The position numbers and the translations under genes were made by a program. A DNA stretch of 17,605 bases from JAMDCX01 sp049977145 (GTDB lineage Bacteria; Planctomycetota; Phycisphaerae; WQYP01), in NCBI GenBank assembly GCA_049977145.1, contig JBMFGW010000082.1, positions 1-17,605 of the forward strand. The letters run 5' to 3'. Under the pieces are notes generated by a model. The model had not been told where the DNA came from. It worked only from the letters and a program-made list of their open reading frames with translations, and did not search any database. Below are positions 6,916-15,333 of this stretch, piece after piece; within the stretch, counting starts at the first letter, position 1; each line of letters opens with the position of its first letter.

Positions 6916-8978
6916 CCATGGAGACAACGGTGTTCAATCGTCGTGCATTTATACGGAAGACTACCGAAGCGGCAACAATTGGCGTTATCGGAACTTCGGC
7001 CGCACAGGGCATGTCCGCAGTTTCAATGGCGGGGCGTGTTATGGCGTTATCCGATCTGGATATCCATCTGACCCGTCAGGGCTGGAGCCGCCCCGAGCGG
7101 AACCGTCGATTGAAAGGCAAGCTCCTGACCATAGGCCATCGATCGTTTAAATCGGGGCTGGGCACGGTGGCGGACAGTATCCTGAAAATAGACCTCAAGG
7201 GTGTGGCGAAGGAATTTTCGGCGTGGGTTGGCCCTGATGCGATCGGCGGGCCAAGTGCCTGCGTGCGCTTTTACGTGGTGGTGGATGGAAAAATCGCGGC
7301 CCAGACGCACGCCATCGCAGGTGGTGCCGCTCCGATGCATATTTCCGCCGATCTCCAAGGGGCCAAAGACATGCTCCTAGTGGTGGATGCCGCCGGGTAT
7401 CACACTTGGAGCAACTACGCCGACTGGGCGAACGCTTTCATTACACTGCAACCCGATGCCACGGTGCTGCCGGAGGCGCAGCGATACGAACCAGATATGA
7501 GTTTACCGGATCTCGCGAGCGGTAATTCTGACCAACCTGAGATTCATGGCCCGCAGGCCGTTGGAACAACGCCAGGAAAACCATTTATCTTCAAGATTCC
7601 CGTGACCGGTGCGGGGAAAATAAGCCTCAGCGTCACCGGCCTTCCGGCAGGCCTGGAGTTGGATCAGCAGGGCGTATTGCGGGGAAGCGTGGCACAAGCC
7701 GGTTCTTACAAGGTGGAAATGGTTGCCCGCAACAAGGTTGGCCGAGCGCGTCGGCAATTGGAAATACGCGCCGGAGAACGAATGCTGGCTCAAACGCCGC
7801 CGATGGGCTGGAGTTCATGGAATGCGTTCGGGGTCGATGTCGATCAGGAAAAAATCTGGAAGGCGGCGGACGCGTTGGTACAATCCGGGTTGGCAGACAA
7901 GGGGTACAGTTTTATTAACATCGACGCAGGCTGGACGGGCCAGCGAAATGCCGTCGGGCGGATTTTGCCGGACAAAACCCGGTTTCCGGATATAAAGGCG
8001 CTTATTGACCATGTGCATGCGTTGGGTTTGAAATTCGGTCTATACGCCTCACCGGGGCCGGTAGACTGCGGCGGGTTTATCGGCAGCTACGGCCACGAGA
8101 TACAGGATATTCACACTTATGCGCAATGGGGTGTGGATTACTTTAAATATGACTGGTGCAGCTACGGCCAGACCATCACCGCCGCACCGAAGACCATCGA
8201 ATACATTGAGCCTTATGCCGTGATGGGACAGGCCATTGGAACCGTGGATCGGGATATTGTCTTTAGTCTATGCCAATACGGCATGGCCGATCCCTGGAAG
8301 TGGGCGGCCGGACCGCAGGTGCGGGGAAATCTGTGGCGGGTTTCGGATGACCTCATTGATTTCTGGGCTTCCGTGTGCGTCAATGGGTTTCATTGTGATC
8401 GGCGAATCGCCGCGTATGCCGGTCCGGGTCATTGGAATGATCCGGATATGCTGGTGGTGGGCACGGTGGATTTTACCAACGACAGTTTGGGCTTTCCGGG
8501 AAAACCACAGGCGTCGCGTTTGACCCCCATTGAGCAGCAGACACACATCACCTTGTGGTCACTGCTGGCGGCACCACTGATTATCGGTTGTGATCTCACA
8601 AAGCTGGATCCATTTACATTGGATTTGCTTTCCAACCCGGAAGTTATCGCCGTTGATCAGGATGTTCTTGGCAAGCAGGCCCAATGTATTAAACAGACCG
8701 GGCACATTCAAGTCTTGGCGCGGCCACTGGTGGACGGGACAGCGGCGGTTGGACTATTCAACTTGGGACCGGTAACGGAAAAAGCATCCGTGCGGTGGTC
8801 GGAACTTACCGTCATTTTGCCGCGGGATATCTTGCTCTCCGGCAAGCAGCCCATTCGTGATTTATGGAAGCGGCATGACCTTGGACACCGCGATCGCTTG
8901 GATATGGAATTACCCAGCCATGGATCACAATTTATTAAGGTTGGAATGCCTAAGCCGGGTTCCGGCTGGTCAGGCTGA
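6912..8978 (+). CDS. GH27 alpha-galactosidase-like enzyme with NPCBM domain
   Basis: Predicted 688-residue exported enzyme. ATG 6912 overlaps the previous stop (ATGA); ATG 6918 is an in-frame alternative. NRRAFIRK followed by a hydrophobic stretch is a Tat-type signal. Residues about 47-180 match an NPCBM domain (L....GW....RN.....PLTIG-like start, FKSGLGT), and about 211-285 a putative Ig-like domain (GLPAGLELD..G.L.G). GH27 barrel from about 292: PPMGWSSWNAF, nucleophile D414 in YFKYDWC, acid/base D480 in WRVSDD, then GPGHWNDPDMLVVG. It should release terminal alpha-galactose or a similar sugar. The usual DD pair that contacts O4 and O6 of galactose reads D338-A339 here (INIDAGW), which could shift specificity. 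A C-terminal beta domain follows from about 600. Confidence 0.88.
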   Translation: MTMETTVFNRRAFIRKTTEAATIGVIGTSAAQGMSAVSMAGRVMALSDLDIHLTRQGWSRPERNRRLKGKLLTIGHRSFKSGLGTVADSILKIDLKGVAKEFSAWVGPDAIGGPSACVRFYVVVDGKIAAQTHAIAGGAAPMHISADLQGAKDMLLVVDAAGYHTWSNYADWANAFITLQPDATVLPEAQRYEPDMSLPDLASGNSDQPEIHGPQAVGTTPGKPFIFKIPVTGAGKISLSVTGLPAGLELDQQGVLRGSVAQAGSYKVEMVARNKVGRARRQLEIRAGERMLAQTPPMGWSSWNAFGVDVDQEKIWKAADALVQSGLADKGYSFINIDAGWTGQRNAVGRILPDKTRFPDIKALIDHVHALGLKFGLYASPGPVDCGGFIGSYGHEIQDIHTYAQWGVDYFKYDWCSYGQTITAAPKTIEYIEPYAVMGQAIGTVDRDIVFSLCQYGMADPWKWAAGPQVRGNLWRVSDDLIDFWASVCVNGFHCDRRIAAYAGPGHWNDPDMLVVGTVDFTNDSLGFPGKPQASRLTPIEQQTHITLWSLLAAPLIIGCDLTKLDPFTLDLLSNPEVIAVDQDVLGKQAQCIKQTGHIQVLARPLVDGTAAVGLFNLGPVTEKASVRWSELTVILPRDILLSGKQPIRDLWKRHDLGHRDRLDMELPSHGSQFIKVGMPKPGSGWSG

Positions 8979-9014
8979 TGGGTATGATATTGATGATGTC
9001 AATCGGAGAAAAAA

Positions 9015-11372
9015 ATGAAATCAATGCGTAACGCAGGGTTGATCGCGGCCATATTCATGGTTTTGAGCGTCGCACAGATGGCGCAAGGCGATCATTCTCC
9101 TCACCGCGAATTTTCCCTGACGCTTTGGAATTGGAACCCATCATGCGCGAAATTAAACGATTTTCGGCGATGGGCAAAAGATTTTAAGAGCATAGGGGGA
9201 ACAGAAATATACATTTCCGCCGCATGGAATCGTTTGGAACCTAAGCCGGGCGATTATCACTTTGGTTTTATTGCCCGTCGCTTGGCGGTTGCCCGGAAGA
9301 TTGGACTGCGATTGGGGGTGCGGATCAACAGCTATTGGGGTGGTGCAACACCAAAATGGTTGAAAGTCGATAAATGGGAATATGCGTCGGGCAAAGTTGC
9401 GCAGGGCGGCATACCATCGATTAATGATCCACGATTCTGGCGGTCCTTTTCGCCTTTCTGCACGCGCTTGGCCAAACACTTTCGTGGGCAAGATGTTGAT
9501 TGGTGTGCATTTATTGGCTCACAGGCGGAAAATAAATATGGACAATGGTGTACTTTTGATCCGGCAAGTTTAAACCTCTGGCGGAAAAGCATTTCCGCCA
9601 AATCCCGACCACGCTGGTTGGCACGCATTGTCGGCAATGCACCGCTGCCGCAAACGCCGCCGATTCCCGGCGAAACCCACGGTACACCAGACCGCTCGCC
9701 AGCGAATCTGGCCTTCATCGCATTTCGGCAGCAAAATTGGCGTGTGGCCTTGCGGCGATTTAATGCAGCGATTCGTGCTGGTGATCCCAAGGCGCGTATT
9801 GTTGTACAGTTGGGGGAAAGCTATCGCCGCGGCTCAGCATCCATGTCCAACCTTGACTACTACGGAATGTCGCGCGGAGCGGACAAAATTTTGCAAAGTT
9901 ATGACTTCTGGTGGCACGCCCATCAGGGAATATGGAAAATGCAGGCGGACTTGGCCGCGTTTCAGGGTATAACGCTCAAGCCGGTGGTCATTGAGTTTGA
10001 CAGTCCTGGTGGTATGGCCAGTGTGGGTTACACGCCGAAGTTTCTTTCGGCGATGGGAAGGGCTGCGGTGGCGGAGGGCTGTGGTATTGAGGAGTGCAAC
10101 GCGGGAGGAGACCGAACGCTCCCCTCCGGCTATTCGTACATGAAAGCTTGGGGGCGGGCATGCCAAGCGGCAGGGCCGACGAGCGCAAAACGTGCTCAAG
10201 CACATCAAACAATCCTGTTATATGTTTCTAAATGGGCCAACTATTGCTATCGTGAGCCGACTCGCTGGCTCAATAAGGCGCAATTCGGAGCTTGGCGTAT
10301 GTTAACGCACGATGGATTCCATGTGCGGATGATCTGCGGGGATAACCTGAAGGAAAACCTAAGTGATTACCGCGGTCTTTATGTTGCCTTCTCGCCCCCG
10401 CAACTCATGCCTATTGCGGCCCGCCGTCGGTTGCGGCATTTAGAATCGGAGATACCGACCATCGTGGAAGTGGCGAATATCCCGCACAAGGTACAGGAAA
10501 GCCCCATCATCGGCGAAAACTTTACGGGTTCGGCAGGTTCCGCATTGGCTGCTGGCCGCATCCCGGTTGTCGATATTCCCGGAGGCCGTTGGAAATTTTA
10601 CACGCAAGATAGCGCCGGTTATACACAAGCTCCCATGCGCATCGCCAACGGGCCGACCGTCGGCACCAATAGCTGCTCCACAAACTTTAACGATGCGGCG
10701 TACATCAGCTTGCGCGGCAGCCGTGGTTATCATCTGCCGGGTTTAGTGACGATCCGGGCACGGATACAGGTTGGCACCGCTGATCAGGTGGGTCTGGGAT
10801 TTTATGCCAAAAAGCCGACAAATGTTACCGACGGATTTTCCGGGTTAATTGTCAGCCGTAGCAATGGGCAACTTCAATTATGCGTGAAGGGCAATCCCGT
10901 CGGGCCGCCGCAGCCCGCGCCATTCCTAGGTTGGAATCCGGAGACTTTCTACACAGTGTCTTTGACCATTGACACGCGCACCGGCGGAATTGCGGCGGTG
11001 CGGTATCATGGACATAACATCACCGGCGAGTTTAAAAAGCAAACTCATGAATTTGTGAAATCCGCCACTGCTTATGCGGGCTTCTACGGCTTGTCCGGGT
11101 CCAGTGTGAAGGCTACGGGCCGGGTGGCCAAGTTTTCGGTTATGGGGCATCCTGCGGCTTTCTCAAGCCACGCGGTTGGCATGGGAACATTTGTCCGCGG
11201 CGCTCCAAGTCTGCCGGTGGCACCGGAATTACCCCATCCTGTAAAAGCAGGGAATAAAGAAGTTGTTCTGGGTTATCCCTTGGCCTACATATGGAACAGT
11301 GGTGTGAATCAGCAGGCCCAGCAGCGCGTTCTGGAATGGGCGATCCAGCACACTTGGGCAATACGAAGGTAA
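9015..11372 (+). CDS. Secreted glycoside hydrolase with inserted domain (GH-B), related to GH-A
   Basis: Predicted 785-residue secreted hydrolase, 36 bases after the GH27 gene. GGAG at 9005-9008 sits 6 bases before ATG 9015. A Sec signal (GLIAAIFMVLSVAQMAQG) leads into the same TIM barrel as GH-A: TLWNWNPSC, WNRLEPKPGDYHF, candidate E172 in SQAENKYG, candidate E327 in VIEFDSP. The GATase-like domain starts near 398. Residues 498-709 are an insertion related to the small PEP-CTERM protein at 614-1483; after it the shared tail resumes (GYPLAYIW against GYPLGYMW in GH-A). It ends at AIRR without a PEP-CTERM tail, so it is probably released or only periplasmic. At the acid motif GH-A has DAELKYG and GH-B has QAENKYG, which may mark different substrates. 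No named family can be assigned with confidence. Confidence 0.7.
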   Translation: MKSMRNAGLIAAIFMVLSVAQMAQGDHSPHREFSLTLWNWNPSCAKLNDFRRWAKDFKSIGGTEIYISAAWNRLEPKPGDYHFGFIARRLAVARKIGLRLGVRINSYWGGATPKWLKVDKWEYASGKVAQGGIPSINDPRFWRSFSPFCTRLAKHFRGQDVDWCAFIGSQAENKYGQWCTFDPASLNLWRKSISAKSRPRWLARIVGNAPLPQTPPIPGETHGTPDRSPANLAFIAFRQQNWRVALRRFNAAIRAGDPKARIVVQLGESYRRGSASMSNLDYYGMSRGADKILQSYDFWWHAHQGIWKMQADLAAFQGITLKPVVIEFDSPGGMASVGYTPKFLSAMGRAAVAEGCGIEECNAGGDRTLPSGYSYMKAWGRACQAAGPTSAKRAQAHQTILLYVSKWANYCYREPTRWLNKAQFGAWRMLTHDGFHVRMICGDNLKENLSDYRGLYVAFSPPQLMPIAARRRLRHLESEIPTIVEVANIPHKVQESPIIGENFTGSAGSALAAGRIPVVDIPGGRWKFYTQDSAGYTQAPMRIANGPTVGTNSCSTNFNDAAYISLRGSRGYHLPGLVTIRARIQVGTADQVGLGFYAKKPTNVTDGFSGLIVSRSNGQLQLCVKGNPVGPPQPAPFLGWNPETFYTVSLTIDTRTGGIAAVRYHGHNITGEFKKQTHEFVKSATAYAGFYGLSGSSVKATGRVAKFSVMGHPAAFSSHAVGMGTFVRGAPSLPVAPELPHPVKAGNKEVVLGYPLAYIWNSGVNQQAQQRVLEWAIQHTWAIRR
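10506..11141 (+). other. Inserted domain inside GH-B
   Basis: Residues 498-709 of GH-B. It shares with the PEP-CTERM protein at 614-1483 the start (IIGENFTGSAG against VIVSDGFSGTNG), TNFNDAAYIS against TNFNDAAGIS, RGYHLPGLVTI against NGYIEPAVLTI, VGLGF, a late SLTIDTRTGGI against TYSINTGTGAI, AGFYG against SGFFG, and AKFSV against DNFSV. GH-A has only a short linker here. It looks like a beta-sandwich accessory or carbohydrate-binding module; that function is inference. Confidence 0.7.
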
Positions 11373-11447
11373 TTGTGGAGCGCACGGGCCGAGCGCTGCG
11401 GTCGCGTGCTGATAACTGCAATATCATTGAATAGAGGAGTTGATGCG

Positions 11448-14408
11448 ATGAATGTATGGTTCAAATATCGGGTGGCAATAGCTGCTATTGGATGCTTAGG
11501 CGTGGCGATCAGCGCTGGCCAATGTGGTGCCGCGTCACGCGCAGTGAAGCTGCGGGAGGAACTCAACATACAGCCGCAGGCGATACACTGGAATGCGCAA
11601 TGGATTTCCGCACCATTGCCATCCCATAACCCGCTACAGAGATTAAGCTGGATGTGGGGCAATACCGGCGGCGGGGGCGCAACACCGAGCCATGTCTGGG
11701 TCCGTCGGCAAATAAAGTTGCCCACGAATGTTATTATTCGCAGCGCAGTATTCCAACTCACAGCCGACGAGCAGTTCGTACTTTATGTTAATGGTGTGCA
11801 CGCCGCACAAACGACACAATGGCGCGGAGCCAATTGGAACACCATTTATCATCCCAACATCACCCGGCTGCTGCACGGAGGGGTAAACACCTTAGCTATT
11901 GCGGCCACTAACGTGGGGGATAATATCAACCATGCCGGTCTGATCGGCAGGCTGACCGTTATCCTTGCATCCGGTGTCAAGGTTTACTTGCCGATAGATA
12001 CAACGTGGCTGGCGACCAACCATCAACCGGCTGCGGGATGGGAGAACGTCGGGTTTAACACCAGCGGTTGGAAACACGCCCGCGCTATTGCCCGCTGGGG
12101 CCGCGGACCGTGGGGCCATCGTCCCAGTCCGCGCCAGGCGTTACCGCTTTTCAGGCACAGTTTTGCGATCAAGAATCGGATCAGACGCGCAACGGTATAC
12201 GTATCCGGGCTGGGCCAGTACACTCTATTTATCAATGGCCGCAAAGTCGGCGATGATGTCATGCAGCCGGGCTGGACAGATTATACAAAGACGGTTTTAT
12301 ATAACGCTTACAACGTCGCCCCCATGCTGCGTCGCGGACACAATGCCATCGGTGTGATGCTGGGTACCGGTATGTACGATTGCCCGGAGGGAACACGCCG
12401 ATATGAACATTCGCCCAATCCGTTCGGTCGGCCCAAGCTTATTCTGCAAATGCACATCACGTTCATAGATGGAACTTCGGAAAATATTGTCAGTAATGGC
12501 CAGTGGCGTACCAATCCGGGGCCGGTGACGTTTTCGTCGATTTACGGTGGCGAGGATTACAATGCCCTGGAGGCCATTCCCGGGTGGGATCAAATTGAGT
12601 TTAATGACAGCCAATGGCGACAGGCCATGGTGGTAAACGGACCCGGTGGAAAGCTGACGCCGCAAATCGCACCGCCGGTAAAGGTCATGCACATTTATAA
12701 GCCCGTTCGCATCACACATCCACAACCGGGTGTAAGTGTGTATGATCTGGGCCAGAATATGGCGGGGCGATTTATTATCCAAGCGCGAGGGCCGGCGGGT
12801 TCCAAGCTTGTTGTGTATCCATCTGAATTACTGCATCCCAATGGTACACAGTGGCAATCCTGTGCCGGGCCGATATGGTGCGTTTACACACTTGATGGCA
12901 AAGGGGTGGAGACATTTCACCCCTTTTTCTCCTATTTCGGATTCCGCTACGTGCAAATTGACGCACTTGCGGCGGATAAATCCGGCGTGGACAACAGACC
13001 GGTGGTACTTCGTGTGGTCGGGCAGGCCACGCACACATCCTCTCCAGCCATTGGCCACTTTTCATGCAGCAACAGCCTGCTGAATCACATTCATCACATC
13101 ATCACCATGGCCATGGTCAATAACATGGTCAGCATTATCACCGATTGCCCCACGCGGGAAAAGACCGGGTGGCTGGAAGACACCTATCTGGTGGGGCCGG
13201 GCATCATGGACAACTATTTTGTGCCGAAGTTATATGAACAAACGGCGGCCAATATGCGTGATGCGCAGTGGCCCAATGGTATGGTTCCGGATTTTGCGCC
13301 GGAATATTTCAACTATCCTGGCGCATTCACCAATTCCCCGGAATGGGGCAGTGCGTGCGTAATGGACCCTTGGCTTACTTATCAATATTTCGGCGATAAA
13401 CGGATATTATCGCAGAATTATCAGATGATGATCCGCTATGTGCATTATCTGAAAACACGGGCCAGAAATCATATTGTCGCGTTTGGTCTGGGGGACTGGT
13501 TCGATCTTGGGCCTGGTGCGCCGGGCTTCGAGCAATTGACCAGTATGGGTGTAACCGCTACCGCTACCTGGTATCGGGATTTGACCACGCTGGTAGAGAT
13601 TTCCCGCATATTGGGCCATCCCCAAGCCGCGCGGCAATTTGCCGCCGAGTCCAGGGACGTCCGGGCGGCATTCAACCGCAGGTTCTATCACCCCTCCACC
13701 GGCCAATATGATCGCGGCAGCCAATGCGCCAATGCCATGGCTTTGGCCACGGGATTGGTGCAAACAGTCAACCGTAATAAGGTCTTGCACAATCTGATCG
13801 CCAATATTGTCAAGCACAAGTACCATACCACCGCCGGTGATATTGGATTCCATTACGTGGTACAGGCGCTGACAAATGCGGGCCAGTCGGAATTGCTTTA
13901 TAAGATGGCCACGCAAACCACGCCGCCGAGCTACGGCTACCAGATTGCACACGGTGCCACGGCTTTAACCGAAGCATGGAACTGCAACGCCGGTGATTCA
14001 CAAGACCACTTCATGCTGGGACACATTGAGCAATGGTTTTTCAACGGTTTGGGCGGCATACAAATTGATATGGCCCGCAAGCCTGGTCGGCAATTGGAAA
14101 TCCGCCCGGCGATTGTGGGCAATCTCCGGTGGGTGCATGTCAGTTACGATTCGGTGCTGGGGAAAATCGTCAGCAATTGGCAACGGACAGGACCCCGGGT
14201 AATTTTGCGGTTCACCATTCCGCCAAATACAGAGGCCCGTGTTGTTGTGCCGACGACGGATCCGCAAACGCTTCAAATTAATCAGCACGTTTTGCCCGAT
14301 GCCGGTGTTCGCATTGTAAGCACGTTGCACGACGAGGTAAGTTTTGAAGTTCCGTCAGGACATTATGTGTGTGTCTGTCAATATAATAGAAAGCGACAAC
14401 AGCAATGA
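11448..14408 (+). CDS. GH78 alpha-L-rhamnosidase
   Basis: Predicted 986-residue secreted enzyme that should remove terminal alpha-L-rhamnose. ATG 11448 follows AGAGGAG (11433-11439) by 8 bases and opens a Sec signal (YRVAIAAIGCLGVAISAG). Domain order fits GH78: AQWISAP at the start; a first sandwich; the Bac_rhamnosid_N region (YVSGLGQYTLFINGRKVGD, then PGWTDYTKTV); the concanavalin-like region (VYDLGQNMAGRF, YPSELLHPNGT); and the alpha/alpha barrel with DCPTREKTGW, where E571 is the expected catalytic acid. E842 in ALTEAWN fits the expected base, in the position of the TSLWE-type motif. A C-terminal beta domain follows. Length matches multidomain GH78 enzymes. Its stop overlaps the aldolase start by ATGA, linking rhamnose release to the catabolic genes. 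Confidence 0.92.
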   Translation: MNVWFKYRVAIAAIGCLGVAISAGQCGAASRAVKLREELNIQPQAIHWNAQWISAPLPSHNPLQRLSWMWGNTGGGGATPSHVWVRRQIKLPTNVIIRSAVFQLTADEQFVLYVNGVHAAQTTQWRGANWNTIYHPNITRLLHGGVNTLAIAATNVGDNINHAGLIGRLTVILASGVKVYLPIDTTWLATNHQPAAGWENVGFNTSGWKHARAIARWGRGPWGHRPSPRQALPLFRHSFAIKNRIRRATVYVSGLGQYTLFINGRKVGDDVMQPGWTDYTKTVLYNAYNVAPMLRRGHNAIGVMLGTGMYDCPEGTRRYEHSPNPFGRPKLILQMHITFIDGTSENIVSNGQWRTNPGPVTFSSIYGGEDYNALEAIPGWDQIEFNDSQWRQAMVVNGPGGKLTPQIAPPVKVMHIYKPVRITHPQPGVSVYDLGQNMAGRFIIQARGPAGSKLVVYPSELLHPNGTQWQSCAGPIWCVYTLDGKGVETFHPFFSYFGFRYVQIDALAADKSGVDNRPVVLRVVGQATHTSSPAIGHFSCSNSLLNHIHHIITMAMVNNMVSIITDCPTREKTGWLEDTYLVGPGIMDNYFVPKLYEQTAANMRDAQWPNGMVPDFAPEYFNYPGAFTNSPEWGSACVMDPWLTYQYFGDKRILSQNYQMMIRYVHYLKTRARNHIVAFGLGDWFDLGPGAPGFEQLTSMGVTATATWYRDLTTLVEISRILGHPQAARQFAAESRDVRAAFNRRFYHPSTGQYDRGSQCANAMALATGLVQTVNRNKVLHNLIANIVKHKYHTTAGDIGFHYVVQALTNAGQSELLYKMATQTTPPSYGYQIAHGATALTEAWNCNAGDSQDHFMLGHIEQWFFNGLGGIQIDMARKPGRQLEIRPAIVGNLRWVHVSYDSVLGKIVSNWQRTGPRVILRFTIPPNTEARVVVPTTDPQTLQINQHVLPDAGVRIVSTLHDEVSFEVPSGHYVCVCQYNRKRQQQ

Positions 14409-15322
14409 AATCAAAAACAATACGCCCAGTCACCGACGCACTTCTGCAACGCGCGTGGAAGAACAGAATTCCTGTTCCCGGATTCAATATTCCCTATCTG
14501 CCGATGCTTGAGCCGATTGTGCGGGCGTTGCGCGATAGTGACGCGTTCGGCTTGATCATGGTGGCGCGGCTGGAATGGATAAAGTTTGAGGCTCAAAGCC
14601 TGGAGGCGGTGGCGGAGGAATACCAGCGCGTGAAAGATGAACACTGCACGCGGCTGCACCTGGACCATGTACCGGTTATTGATGAAGACAACCTGCGGGT
14701 GGATTATCTACCTGTCATAAGACGCGCGATTGATGCCGGCTACCAATCGGTCATGATTGATGGTTCCCGCCTGTCGTTGGCGGATAATATCGCCGCCACC
14801 AGGCAGGTGGTGGAGTTGGCGCATGCCGCTGGTGTAGCGGTTGAGGGTGAGTTGGGGGCGGTGATGGGGCACGAGGACGGCCCCGTGCCATCCTACGATG
14901 AGATATTCGCCAGCGGTAAGGGATTCACCGATCCCGCCGAAGCTCAGCAATTTGTCCGGCAGACCGAAGTTGATTGGCTTTCGGTGGCAGTAGGATCCAT
15001 CCACGGTGCGATATCAAAGACGTTAAAGGATAAGAAAAAAGTGGAGGCGAGGCTGAATATTCCGCACCTGCAGCGCATCAGTGAAGTGGTGAATATTCCC
15101 ATGGTGCTCCACGGCGGAACTGGCATTGGACGACAGTATATCCTGAATGCGGTGCAGCACGGCTGTGTTAAAATCAACATCGGCACCGCGTTGCGCCAGC
15201 CCTTTGAACAGATGCGCGGCACTTCAGTGGTAAAGGCGCAACAAATGGTATACGACACAGCTTTGTCGCTGTTGCGGGATGAATTGAATATCATAGGTTC
15301 GGCACGGATTATTAACCCTTGA
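14405..15322 (+). CDS. Class II fructose-bisphosphate aldolase-family aldolase
   Basis: Predicted 305-residue cytoplasmic zinc aldolase. The start overlaps the GH78 stop (ATGA) and has no strong ribosome site of its own, pointing to translational coupling. The GatY/KbaY/FbaA pattern is intact: PGFNIPYLPM near the start; HLDH with candidate catalytic D87 and zinc ligand H88; VEGELGAV (146-152); VGSIHGA with H200; VLHGGTG with H236, a zinc ligand plus phosphate-binding loop; and KINIGTALR. It should cleave a ketose phosphate to DHAP and an aldehyde. In context the substrate may be a ketose 1-phosphate made by the downstream isomerase and kinase, giving lactaldehyde if the sugar is L-fucose or L-rhamnose. 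FucA and RhaD belong to a different fold, so this would be a replacement. Tagatose- or fructose-bisphosphate remains possible. Confidence 0.85.
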   Translation: MKSKTIRPVTDALLQRAWKNRIPVPGFNIPYLPMLEPIVRALRDSDAFGLIMVARLEWIKFEAQSLEAVAEEYQRVKDEHCTRLHLDHVPVIDEDNLRVDYLPVIRRAIDAGYQSVMIDGSRLSLADNIAATRQVVELAHAAGVAVEGELGAVMGHEDGPVPSYDEIFASGKGFTDPAEAQQFVRQTEVDWLSVAVGSIHGAISKTLKDKKKVEARLNIPHLQRISEVVNIPMVLHGGTGIGRQYILNAVQHGCVKINIGTALRQPFEQMRGTSVVKAQQMVYDTALSLLRDELNIIGSARIINP

Positions 15323-15333
15323 AAGGAAAAACA

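Noticed and set aside
13407..13952. 181-codon minus-strand reading frame inside the GH78 gene
   Set aside because: It lies wholly within a well-supported GH78 barrel on the + strand and its translation resembles nothing known.
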